NCBI RefSeq assembly: GCF_016097555.1 | Contig: NC_054706.1 | Coordinates: 23,844,350-23,908,349, forward strand | Reading direction: 5' to 3' | Length of the DNA stretch: 64,000 nt | From: Gigantopelta aegis | Taxonomy: Eukaryota; Mollusca; Gastropoda; Neomphalida; Peltospiridae | Part shown: positions 42,985-53,776 of the stretch, piece by piece | Layout: the number at the start of each line of letters is the position of its first letter | How positions within the stretch are numbered: the stretch's first letter is position 1 | Made by a program: the position numbers and the translations under genes | Notes under the pieces: generated by a model | Told to the model about the DNA's origin: nothing | Database searches by the model: none | What the model saw: the letters and a program-made list of their open reading frames with translations, nothing else

Positions 42985-45900
42985 ATGGCATCAGATAGTG
43001 GCGATGATAACGAAGGACATAGATATGAAAAATTAGCGCTTGCACTTTTTAAGGTGCTTGATGGTCCAGTAACTGCATTACGAGGTAGAGGTTAAATCAT
43101 TTATTGTTGTTAACTGGCCCAGTAATCTTAGTAAAGCAAAACGGCTGTTTTCAGGATGATGCTATAGCAGCTTACCATCGACGTCCCAAACTGCGGTCAC
43201 CTAACGACAAAAACATGAATACGATATTTACGGAAATACTATTTTACATTTTTCAGCAACGATATGTGAAACAAAATAAATTGCAATCAGTTAATGTGAA
43301 AAATCAACAATGTCCATGATTCCATGTGGACATAAATTGTAAAACAAATCCATTCTAGTAAACAAAAGTGAAGCACCATCTAGTATTACTGGCAGTAAAC
43401 AGGAACGAATGCACAGATTCTAACTGCGTTCAGGCGCATGCATTTGCAAAAAGTATTTTACCGCACATGTGCGATTCATCATTTTCCATTTTTAAGGCCA
43501 CTACATGAAAAATATTATAAGTTTCTTAAATATGCACAGTTGGAAAGACTTCCGAACGTTCCAGCATGTATGCTAATACATACACTATCACTAACCCTAA
43601 TCCTAAACCTAAGCCTGAATGAAATAAATGCTGGAACGTTTGGAAGTCTTGCCCAGCGTTTTACCAAAACGCATCACTAACACTTGATGTCAATACTGAT
43701 AGGCATTACGTTCATACCAGTGAATAGTTTGTAAAATATATATTTTTTAATGAATTAATTGTTAATTAACACAATTTATACATTCAAAATTATTTACAAT
43801 TGTTATGAATGGATTAAGAATACTATTCACTACAGTAGAGGCACAAAAATGTAGCATACCTTTTGCAGATCGAATATAATTGAACACAGTTCTAACAACA
43901 GGGGGCTTAAGAACAATTAAGAACAATTAAATGATTTGGCCTTGTTGATCTAGCATGTGTGAGGTCCTGTGACACGCACTGAATGTTAATTCATCTTCCT
44001 CCATTTTAAATCAATTTCTATGAGTCATGTGTACCCAATATCAGTAATTTTAAGGAATAAACAAAAATGACAGTATAATTAATGATTTTAGGTGTTTGTA
44101 AAGTTTTGTAATTTAGATACCTATATGTCTGAACTTTTTTGGTAATAAAAATGTTCCTGAACTGTGAAGAAAAACCTCACAAATGAACAACTAGCAGACG
44201 ACAAATCGGATGTTGATTGTGTGAACCATTCATGAGAAAACAAACTAAACGGAGTTGCAAGCATAACAGGATTGGTATTTGGCAGGAGAAAAAACCATTT
44301 TATTTTATTTTTGAAAGTGTAGGCAGGTCCGTAACCGCCTCCTCCCCAGCGTTCACTTTGTATGCTTGAGAAAATGTTGATAATTATGGACGACCCCTTA
44401 CTTGAATTAATTTCAAACTGTATAGCCAGTGTTTAATTATATTTTTCATTCTGTTATTATTATTATTAATTTTTGTTTATTTCCTCGTTCACTCGTTCAT
44501 TCATTCATTCATATTATTCATTCATTCAATGTAATTTTCAGAAAAGTTTGTGGAGCCTATTCAGAGCCGAAACAAGTACCCTTACTACCATCGCCGTTTC
44601 CGACGAGTGCCAACCATTGATGAATGTGAATTTAATGATGCTGTCTGCATCTACGAAGCGGAGTCACAGTACAGGAGAGACAAGTAGGTCGCCATGAACA
44701 TTTATCATACTGATGCAAGGTTTTATCACCTGTGTTTCTAGACACCGTTCTCAAATGGCTATTTCATTTTTTATTCCCAATTTTCGACTATACCCATTAT
44801 TTGTATACATGTGTATGAATGGTGTCACCATGACATAATTAAGCAGTATTTAAGCAAACCAACTACTGAGGGTAACTACCGCCCATCAGACTTAGTTGTA
44901 TAGACTGGCTATATTGGAGTCTAATGTAAACATATTTCTTTGCTGTTATTTAGTAAGGGGATGGGGGACATAGCGCAGTGGTACAGCGCTTGCCTGAGGC
45001 GCAATCGATCTAGGGTCGATTCCCGTCGGTGGGCCCATTGGGGTAATAAAGGCTGTGGTATTTATTATCCTGTCTGTTGGATGGTGCATATAAAAGATCC
45101 CTTGCTGCTAATCGAAAAGAGTAGCCCATGAAGTGGCAACAGCGGGTTTCCTCTCTCAATATCTGTGTGTGGTCCTTAACCATATGTCTGGTGCCATATA
45201 ACCGTAAATAAAAGGTGTTGAGCGTTGTTAAATAACACATTTCCTTCCTTTTTTTATTTAGTAGGAGTATTAAAATAAGTCGAGAACGGTTGGGTCAGGT
45301 TACCAAGAGGTTATGACTTGTCAAGAAAGTTAAGAACAAGACTTTGTTCTCCATTCAGTGTTAATAAACAAAAACTATACCACAAATTTGTATCATTTTC
45401 AAGAGTGTTATTCAGATATAAAAAGACACATATATGTATATGAACATGAGCTACGATTTGTCGAACTAAGTCAAAATGACTCAAATAGCTCCATTTCTTT
45501 TTGATGAACCGTTCCAAATTATGCTCCAAATTACCTCATGAAAACTGCACAATCTTTGATATTTTGGACTTATCCTACGGGACATTCAAAATTCAAGTAC
45601 CCCAGCCAGCTACTGACTCTGGTCGGGCTGCTGGTGCTCTCTTGCACTTGTCAGCACTGGCGGTTCCTCCTCCCACCCATCCCAAACCCTTTCCTGTCCT
45701 GAACGGAGGAGCTGGCATGGGTCAACACCTGCGCCCATGACAGGCGTGCGCTACAACAGCTTGCTCTGAATGTGCAAGTTAAGCCCTTAGATCTCACCTG
45801 TATAAAAATATGGATCAGAATCATTACAATAACAGTGTTGTGAATGAATAAAACATGTTATGTCTGTGAAGTCATTTTATAGAAATAACAATAGGAATTG

Positions 45901-48900
45901 TAAAGTTGATGAATGTGTCGTAACCAACAGGTTACCAAGCTCATAATTTATGATAACCTAGGGGCGGGATTTAGCTCAGTCGCTTGACTGCTCACCTGAG
46001 GTGCTTGCATCGCAGGAGAGAACTACCTTGGTGGATCCATTCAAGTGATTTTTTTTTCTTCTCATTCCAACCAGTGCACCACAACTGGTCAACGACCGTG
46101 GTATTTGCTGTACTGTCTTTAGGGAGGTGCACATAAAAGATACCTTGCTACTAATGGAAAAATGTAGGTGTCCTCTGATGACTATGAGTCAAAATGACCA
46201 AATGTTTGACATCCAATAGCCGATGATTAACAAATCAATGTACTCTAGTGGTGTCATTAAACAAATCAAACTTTTTTTTATAATAACCTGTACATGGGAA
46301 GGAAGGAAATATTTTATTTAATGATGCACTCAACACATTTTATTTACGGTTATATGGCATCAGACATGTGGTTAAGGACTACACAGATACTGAGAGAGAA
46401 AACCTGATGTCACCACTTTATGGGCTACTCTTTTCGATTAGTAGCAAGGGATCTTTTATATGCACCATCTAACGGTAGCTAGATGACACTAGGTACAGTT
46501 GCTAGAATGTCATCACATTTGCTATTAATAGACCTGATTCAGTCTGAAAGAAGCTATCAGTGTTTCTGCCAGAAAGAAAACTTTGGGTATGGCACTATGG
46601 AATTGAATGCAACCACAGTCAACAGGGGATATGGGGGACCTCCCCCAGAAAGAAAATGAGTTAAGTTTAGGGTTAGGGTTAAGAAAATCATACAGTAATG
46701 ATGAGAGTAATTAATTTTGTCAAAAAGTCAACTTAAAAAAATTAAATTTTGGGTATGGCGCCATACGTGTTTTACCCTCTGGCAGAAACCCTGGCTATAT
46801 AACTGTCAAACTTCACAGAGAATCCATAATCGGCCAACTTATTCTGATTGGCTTGGAATAGTGGTGAGAGAGATTTTCATAACACTGTCTATAATTTTTT
46901 AAACATTTTGTTTTCATCAGTGTCATTAAATTTCATCGGTATATAATATAATATTCTAAGGAGCTACCCATAAAAGTTCTGTGACATGCTTCAAACACTG
47001 AATATCGTGACGTACTACGTAGGTAGCACTTTATAATGAAAGTAGACAGTAGTCATGAACGTAATAGCTGGATACATAGAACGATGGAGAAAATGCTGGT
47101 TAGAACATTACCATCAACTATCAAGCACATAATATTATGAGGAACATCTAGGTTGGGGATTTCCCATTGCACGCAGTTTTTCAAAACATTGATGATACAA
47201 TGTATTAGCCAACACGTTTGTTTGGATTTTTTTGACAAGCGATTACAGCTTTTGCACGAACGATCTTTCGTTTATGTTGATATTGGTGTAGCATAACCAA
47301 TAAATTTTATACACTGTCAAAGTCCATATATCCATATAGTTTATTCATTTGCTGAGATGTCATAAAGCCATATTCCTTTCCCTTCCTTCCTTTAATATAC
47401 CAAGTATACTTTAATTCATTTAAGAATTTTACTTTTTGCAATTTCAGAATGGTAGACGAGCAAATTGTGAAAATTCTACGAAACCGGAAAAATGAATGCA
47501 AGTTTTGGGAAGGTCCAGATGCTAAAGTGAAGTGCAGGAAGGTTTCAGAAGACTATGACAAAGCAGCTACCAACTGGTTTATAAAATGTAAGAAACTCAC
47601 TTTTTCCTGCACCCGGGGATAGCTCAGTGGTAAAGTACTCGCCTGATGCGCAGTCAGTCTGGGATCGATCCTCGTTGGTGGCCCCATCAGACTATTTCTT
47701 GTTCCAGCTAGTGCATCACGACTGGTCGATCAAAGGCAGTGGTATGTGCTATCCTGTCTGTGGGATGGTGCATATAAAAGATCCCTTGCTACTAATAGAC
47801 CTTTCTAAGACTACATGTCAAAATTATCAAATGTTTGTAGGGTTTTATTACCTATGATTCTAGACTCCGATAATCGGCATCATTCCCCACCATTCACAAA
47901 AGACTATGTTGTTTTTTATTCCCAATTTTGGACTATAAATTCTGGACTATAAATTCCAGTCCGAATGTAAATAATTCCTTTCAGTGTTCTTGCTGCTCCA
48001 TTTAAGCGGGGCGGCCCGCTCCGCTATTCCATTTTGCCGCCCTCCTTTCACATTCCCCGCCCTCCTTTATTTTTGAGCGCCCTCCTTTATTTTTGATCGC
48101 CCCTCTTTATTTTCCAGCACCTATCTCCGCTATTTCCAAATGCACTTTTTTTCCACACAAAAAACAACGATCAGTCTGCACACTGAACATCAAAGGAAAC
48201 AAGCCGCGTTGTGTACGAAAAAGCAATTGACGAAACATTTACGACAGTTAACGTAACGTAATTTAACAGTATTTTTAACAGCCTCTATTTTGTCCAATAT
48301 CTGTATCCATTTGTATGTTTGATAGACACAATAAAAGTTATATTTTATGTAAGCAATGAAAACATTTTATTTTTTACGGATTCGGCAATCTCCGATTGAA
48401 AAAACCCCCTCTTATTTGGCGCCAAATTTGTCACGTGATCAGAACGGTCATTCTGTCTTTTATTTCCACTAACTATCGTTTGATATTTTGTCCTCTGTTG
48501 CAGATATAATTGGTTGAAACTAATGATTTTTACTTTCTGTTATTCTGTTTATTAAGCAGATCTTTATAAAATATTGTAAACTTTTGATTTTGAGGGGATA
48601 TGAACGCTTATAAAAACAACGGAAGTGGTAGTGTTTATCATTAAAATCATTTATCTTGAGTGCCAAATAATATATACACCGCCTTTACAAAAACGAAACT
48701 ACTTTTTATCAGCTGGCGATATTTTATCACAGCGATCGATGAAGATGGAAATAACAAAAATGTATCTGACATTAGGAGATCACTTTACAAACATCTTTAT
48801 TGTTTTTCGTATATCTTGAAATCTTTATTAAAAATAATAATATTAAAACTTTGATCGGTCCAGCAAAACCGGAACTGCCCGTGAATGTCAGACCGATATC

Positions 48901-49877
48901 ATCTTCGGTTCAGTTAAAAGACGAGTTTTTTTATAAACCCCTTTACACTTTTTTGTAGGCAAAATAAGGAGTATGTCTTTTCTCAAAGTCTACCAACACA
49001 ACAATATGATAACCAAACCACTCCCCCCCCCCCCCCCCCTTTTTTTGCTCTACGTTTATTGTTGTTTTTTTGAAGGGTGTGGTGCCGACCGGCCGCCCTC
49101 CTTTAATTTTCACCCAGCGAGAACACTGCCTTTTTTACGACTATATAAAGATATGTTTTAAAACAATACAGAACACTTGACAAACACCCCTTCTCTCACC
49201 TATAACATTTTATAATGCAAAATCGATATATTAATTTGAATAAATTGCAAGTATATGTATAGTATTACTCATTTAAATTTTAACTTGAAGTTTTTAAAAT
49301 GAAAATGAAAAGTCTTATTTTTTTGTAAAATGACACTAAAATTTTCCAAAGTTGAAACCATGGGTGTCAAGTCAAATTTTAGAAATAAAAGCTTGGTTTG
49401 ACATCCAGTAGCTGATGATTTAATAAATTAATGTGCTCTAGTGGTGTCGTTAAAAACACCAAACTTTTAACTTTTCTTCCAGCACCCAGTTGAGGTCTGT
49501 AACCAAGGGTGATCTGTAACCGAGGGTGTGAAGTTGATAGTGTTCACTTTGTGGGAAGATTTCATAATTCTTACACACCTGTGTAGGCTGTGAGATGACC
49601 CAGAATTTGTTTTCATTATATTAAAACATTTTTAATTTTAAAAATAAATAAATAAATAATAAAAAGACATTTGTTTCTTTTATTATTATTGTTTTGGGTG
49701 GTGGGGAAGCTCCAGGGTACATTTTGTTTAACAAATCATTTTTAGAAAAATGTTCAATCAACATGAAAATTCTATTTCAGTGCTGCCACTTTATACTATT
49801 TTCGTGGAAATACCACTTTTTATACCTTTTAAATACTTTTTTCCACATGAAAATAGTTTTTATACCTTATTTTTTGA

Positions 49878-49908
<31 letters not shown>

Positions 49909-50827
49909 AAATTTGACCATTGTAAGATTTGTGCTTTGCTAGTCTTTTTTTAGGCGTGGTTTGTTCTTTGATGAGTGGAGTGTTATTAGAGCTCTCTGAT
50001 CCTGCTGCTCTCAGTGACCAAGTGACGGTACTGAAATATGCAGAACAGAGTGTTCAACAATCACAAATCCGTACAACATGATACACACCTTTCCTTGAGG
50101 TTGGTCATTAGCAGCAAACATTAGTAGGACAAAGGTAGCGAATGTCATATGGTTACCTATCAGGGTATGTTGATGAAAAATTATACTTTTTTAATACTTT
50201 TTTTTTAGACCATTTTGATACTTTTTATTCCGCAAGATTCTTTGTTTTCAAAATGCAGAGTGGCAGCACTGTTATTTATAAAAAAAAAAAAAAAAATGTT
50301 TTATTTAACGACAAACTCAACACATTTTATTTACAGTTATATGGTGTCAGACATATGGTTAAGGACCACACAGATATTGAGGTGGGCCCATTGGGCTATT
50401 TGTCACTCCAGCTGGTGCACCACGACTGGTACATCAAAGGCCGTGGTATGTGCTATCCTGTCTATGGGATGGTGCATATAAAAGATCCCATGCTGCTAAT
50501 CGAAAAGAGTAGCCCATGAAGTGGCGACAGCGGGTTTCCTCCCTCAACATCTGTGTGGTCCTTAACCATATGACCAACGCCATATAAACATAAATAAAAT
50601 GTGTTGAGTGCGTCGTTAAATAAAACATATCTTTATTAATGAATAAAATATTTCGGTGCCCGCTACAAAGTATGACCCAAATGAACAATGCAGTCAATGA
50701 AACATGTTTGTTTTCTTTTGTAGATGGTGACATCGGAGCCAATGCTAACGTCATTAGCGCTTACATGAAACAGAAACATCGTCTTATCTGGGAGAGACGA
50801 AACCCAGAGTCCATAATGAGGTCATGA
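42985..50827 (+). CDS. NDUFB10: NADH dehydrogenase 1 beta subcomplex subunit 10, four coding exons, complete
   Basis: Accessory subunit of mitochondrial respiratory complex I, in the membrane-arm distal module facing the intermembrane space. Exons 42985-43084, 44542-44683, 47448-47587, 50724-50827 join in phase to 486 nt (161 aa; human 172). Family blocks: ALFKVLDGPVTALREKF, NKYPYYHRRFRRVPTIDEC, CIYEAESQYRRDK, VDEQIVKILRNRKNECKFW. Four cysteines at 62, 69, 98 and 110 (C-X6-C, C-X11-C) have the same spacing as in human, where they form disulfides after import by the CHCHD4 pathway. No cleavable presequence is expected. The start is the first ATG in this frame, context TAGCATGG. Introns contain several transposons (1147 and 236 bp) and SINEs. 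Divergent to RPL3. Confidence 0.95.
43085..44541 (+). other. NDUFB10 intron 1
   Basis: Mostly AT-rich, containing the inverted repeat at 43541-43658. No other recognised element. Confidence 0.45.
43541..43658. mobile_element. Inverted-repeat element with telomere-like centre
   Basis: Arms TGGAAAGACTTCCGAACGTT-CCAGCAT and ATGCTGG-AACGTTTGGAAGTCTTGCC. The centre contains CTAACCCTAATCCTAAACC. Small MITE-like element in intron 1 of NDUFB10. Confidence 0.6.
44955..45252 (+). mobile_element. SINE head A/tail 1 in NDUFB10 intron 2
   Basis: GGGACATAGCGCAGTGGTAC, TAGGGTCGATTCCCGTC, core with a deletion at its start, tail 1, TTCC end. Confidence 0.85.
45490..45800 (+). repeat. Unclassified repeat-like block in NDUFB10 intron 2
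   Basis: GC-rich block with an open frame (PPPTHPKPFPVLNGGAGMG) and CTACAACAGCTTGCTCTGAA at its end. I suspect the 3' end of a retroelement but cannot name the family. A single copy in the window. Confidence 0.3.
45960..46278 (+). mobile_element. SINE head B/tail 2, full length
   Basis: GGGGCGGGATTTAGCTCAGTC, CTGAGGTGCTTGCATCGCAG, core, tail 2 ending GTGGTGTCATTAAACAAA. Confidence 0.88.
46297..46472 (-). mobile_element. SINE tail 1 + partial core
   Basis: GGAAGGAAGGAAATATTTTA through GCAAGGGATCTTTTATATGC. Truncated at CACCATC. Confidence 0.85.
46558..46793. mobile_element. 236-bp TIR element CAGTGTTTCTGCC...GGCAGAAACCCTG, 5-bp duplication
   Basis: Inverted ends flanked by GCTAT on both sides (46553-46557 and 46794-46798). 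Internal GGGTATGGC-CCATAC palindromes. Non-autonomous. Lies in NDUFB10 intron 2. Confidence 0.8.
47612..47837 (+). mobile_element. SINE head A + core + truncated tail 2
   Basis: CCGGGGATAGCTCAGTGGTAA, TGGGATCGATCCTCG, core; the tail breaks off at ATTATCAAATGTTTG. In NDUFB10 intron 3. Confidence 0.8.
47982..49128. mobile_element. 1147-bp TIR element CAGTGTTCTTGCTG...CAGCGAGAACACTG, 5-bp duplication
   Basis: Imperfect inverted ends flanked by CCTTT on each side (47977-47981, 49129-49133). The subterminal part has CCGCCCTCCTTTATTTTTGA-like repeats on the left and GGCCGCCCTCCTTTAATTTT on the right in the same direction. No transposase recognised. In NDUFB10 intron 3. Confidence 0.7.
49398..49472 (+). 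mobile_element. SINE tail 2 fragment
   Basis: TTTGACATCCAGTAGCTGATG, GTGCTCTAGTGGTGTCGTT. Only the 3' end is kept. Confidence 0.75.
49879..49906. repeat. Poly-C tract
   Basis: About 28 C in a row. Confidence 0.95.
50295..50382 (-). mobile_element. SINE tail 1 fragment
   Basis: AATGTTTTATTTAACGACAA to CACACAGATATTGAGG, joined directly to the next, inverted SINE. Confidence 0.8.
50381..50636 (+). mobile_element. SINE core + tail 1
   Basis: GGTGGGCCCATTGGGCTATTT, core and tail 1 to AACATATC. Ends about 90 bp before the last NDUFB10 exon. Confidence 0.85.
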
Positions 50828-50949
50828 GATGGGGATGTGCTTAGTGCTTGTTTCGTTTGTGTTTGTGGAATTATTACTAGACTTTAGTGTTGACTTTAAT
50901 CAAGAACTGACACACAAAGTTATATCTCTCATTATGACTGTGCTCGTGA

Positions 50950-50955
50950 AATAAA
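50950..50955 (+). terminator. Poly(A) signal of NDUFB10
   Basis: AATAAA 122 nt after the TGA stop, followed by a T/G-rich stretch. Confidence 0.8.
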
Positions 50956-51091
50956 TTGTTTACTTTTGTCGACTGGGATAATCTCTTGACTTTGTTATTT
51001 TGTTTGTTATATTTAGTCGGAAAATATATGATTCGAGTCAAATTTTATGCATTTTGATAACGGTACACTGTATAAAATTCATGTCTTTGTT

Positions 51092-51398
51092 GGACAGGAT
51101 TTAGCTCGGTTCGTTGAGTGCTCGATTGAGATGCTTGTGTTGCAGGATTGAACCACCTCAGTGGATCCATTCAAATGATAGTTTTTTTTCTCGTTCCAAC
51201 CAATGCACCACAACTGGTCAAAGGCCGTGGTATGTGCTTTTTCTGTCTGGAAAAGTGCATATAAAAGATCCTTTGTTACATTAGGAAAAATGTAGCAGGT
51301 TTCCAGTGATGACTGAATTACCAAATGTTTGACATCCAATAGCTGATGATTAATTAATCAATGTGCTCTAGTGGTGTCGTTAAACAAAACAAACTTTT
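51092..51398 (+). mobile_element. SINE head B/tail 2, full length
   Basis: ACAGGATTTAGCTCGGTTCG, GCAGGATTGAACCACCTC, core, tail 2 ending GTCGTTAAACAAAACAAAC. Confidence 0.88.
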
Positions 51399-51431
51399 TT
51401 CATGTCTTTTTTATATTGGCATTGTGTACTG

Positions 51432-51560
51432 CAGGGGCGTAGCTAGGATTTTTTGTTGGTGGGGTGGGGGGGGGGGGGGGGGGGGGGGGAACTGCGTAGT
51501 TAATAGTCTAAAACTCTAAATGGTTAAGAAGGGAATTTGTTTCCGCCAGCTATGGCCCTG
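51432..51560. mobile_element. Small TIR element CAGGGGCGTAGCTA, poly-G interior
   Basis: 129 bp. Ends CAGGGGCGTAGCTAGG / CAGCTATGGCCCTG, near-perfect 5-bp flanks TACTG / TTCTG. Shares GTAGTTAATAGTCTAAAAC with 8192-8361. Confidence 0.75.
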
Positions 51561-52320
51561 TTCTGAACAGCTAAAGAAACAAGTATTTTAAAATATTACA
51601 CATGTATATATTTTTTTAATGCTAAAATTAATTTGGTAAATACAGTAGTCTGTAAAATTAAATCTCACTGATATTTTTAATAGTCATAAAAAAAAGTTAA
51701 CGGTATTCACACTGAATAATTTAAAATATTACAAGTGGTTTGCAGCTTTGTTACTGGTCATAACTTTTAAAAGTTTTGGTTGGACTCCATTGCCAACCAT
51801 CATTGACATATCCCATGTTCATGCCTGTCAAATGAAAAGGTCTCAACCACATGTTGAGCACACCAAAAGTCAATCCTAATAAAATTAGCTCCACTAACCC
51901 GTGATGGTATAGCCATAAAATCTCTTTATACTAGTATACAATCCTGAGTTTATTACTGCACTTTTCCCCGTTTTTTTCAATGTTGAAATAGACCAACAAG
52001 TTCGCCTATTGCATAAATAGTTTTGCCCGATATTTTTAGAATTTGTATGCTCCCGAATAACGCTATAAAAGGCGAAGTGTAATTGGTCGATATTTAAATT
52101 GTTATTTATAGATGAAGTGTCACCTGGACATGGGAGTCCACGCAATGCTGTTAGATCTTCTGGTAGACCAGTAGAGCTAATTTTAATCAAATGGACGAAA
52201 AGTCTGCTGTCATTTCCCTTGTAAACCTGCTGATTTGAATTGGTCAGCTTGAATGCTAGGGTAAGTGTAAGAACACTCTTGAATGATCAAACAAACTGCC
52301 TGTGGCTGGCTGAAAATCTG
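51561..52320. other. Unannotated intergenic DNA
   Basis: No gene seen. An inverted repeat GTAGAGCTAATTTTAATCAAA / TCCTAATAAAATTAGCTC links 51870-51890 and 52170-52190, suggesting another TIR element of about 310 bp. Confidence 0.4.
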
Positions 52321-52325
52321 CACAT

Positions 52326-52520
52326 CAGGGCTGTACCCTCCGGGGGTGGGGGGGTGGGGGCAATTGCCCCCTTAAGAATCTCACCTTTTTTTTTTACTCC
52401 AGAAAATAGCATACACATCTCGAGGTTTAATTTGTATAGTGTTTAATTTGTTTATAAAAAGTAGTGCGCCTCCCCCCCCCCCCTCCCCCCCCCCCCGGAT
52501 TTTGATAGGGTACGGCCCTG
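52326..52520. mobile_element. Small TIR element CAGGGCTGTACCCT, perfect 5-bp duplication
   Basis: 195 bp. Ends CAGGGCTGTACCCT / AGGGTACGGCCCTG, flanked by CACAT on both sides. G run near the left end, C run near the right, so the halves pair. Confidence 0.82.
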
Positions 52521-52565
52521 CACATTATATTGATTTGTCGCCAGAATCACTTTTACATAATCTAA

Positions 52566-52757
52566 ACCCAGCTATCTGGGCTGTCTGTCCAGGACAGTGG
52601 GTTAGTTGTTAGTTTGAGAGAAGAGGGTGTAGTGGCCTTACATCTACTCATTGAGTCGTTAAAACTCGCTCTGGGTGAGAGCCGGTACCGGGTTGCGAAC
52701 CCAGCACCTACCAGCCTTATGCCCGATGGCTTAACCACGACGCCACCGAGGCCGGTC
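52566..52757 (-). mobile_element. SINE family E
   Basis: On the minus strand: GGCCTCGGTGGCGTCGTGG, GCTGGGTTCGCAACCCGG, CTCACCCAGAGCGAGTTTTA, then a unique 3' part ending ACAGACAGCCCAGATAGC. Confidence 0.8.
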
Positions 52758-52759
52758 AA

Positions 52760-53428
52760 GAACACATACACGATGGATTAAGTAACATCGGTTGAATAAA
52801 TTACGCTGCGGTCTTGAGAGATTGCACGCTACTGAAGGAGGGTATGGGTAACGTGATGATTTCAAGGAAAACTCCCATATTTGCGTTAAAATATTTTTGC
52901 GAGTATTTTCACTATATTTCTTCTTGTCTATCTATACTATCAAGATAAAGAATTTGGTATTTGCGATGAGAGAAGCCATTACGTCCATATAGCCTAATTA
53001 CATTTTTATACCTACTATTGGCTGTGTTTTCGTTCATAAATAGTGATATATAACAGGCACTTGCAAACAGTTACGGATACAGTTAGTGCAAACATATTTA
53101 CAAAGAAAGAGTAGTTACAAAGTAAAGTAAAGTTTGTTTTATTTAACGACGCCACTAGAACATACTAATTCTAATCTTATCATCGGCTATTGGACATCAA
53201 AGAGTAGTTACAGTGATGTGGATTATATTATATTTTTGAGTAAAGTATTTAGCTGTCAAAACATTCGTATAGAGTAAACAATATTGCGGTTTGGAGTAAA
53301 ATATTGTGTAGTTATTACATATGATTTATATTTGTTATTTGTAATAATTTTATAATTTTGAAAATTCAGTGATCGATTTGCTGTCCATATAATTTTGGAG
53401 TAATCGTTAGCGTCCCATAGAAAGACAC
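52760..53428. other. Unannotated DNA with a SINE tail 2 scrap
   Basis: Reverse tail 2 piece at 53129-53200 (TTTGTTTTATTTAACGACGC, CATCGGCTATTGGACATC). Otherwise nothing recognised. Confidence 0.5.
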
Positions 53429-53429
53429 T

Positions 53430-53590
53430 TGTTATATTTTCTAGTTATTTGTTGGTTGACTAAATAAACATATTAAGTCAAAGCGTGGTAACAGAAGATC
53501 ATGTGTATTGCCATGTGGTTGGTCAACTACAAAAGTGGGAATCATATAAAACTGAGGATTCAAATAATACGAATGGTGATTATCATAACA
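53430..53590 (-). repeat. 3' LTR of the Ty3/gypsy element
   Basis: 161 bp, TG...CA ends, almost identical to the other LTR. Unusually short for the family. Confidence 0.93.
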
Positions 53591-53601
53591 TCTCCCTTTC
53601 T
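53591..53601 (-). other. Polypurine tract
   Basis: AGAAAGGGAGA on the minus strand, immediately before the 3' LTR. The usual plus-strand primer site. Confidence 0.8.
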
Positions 53602-53776
53602 GGAAGGAATGATCGATTAACACGAACATAATATGAAATATTACTTTTTAGAATGAATGATTGGCTAACCAGAACATAAAATGAAATATTTGTTACTCAA
53701 GTTATTTTACATGATGATAACTTTATAATGGATAGGTGTAACTGGTTACTCTACGATTGTCACTTTGCAATTGTTA

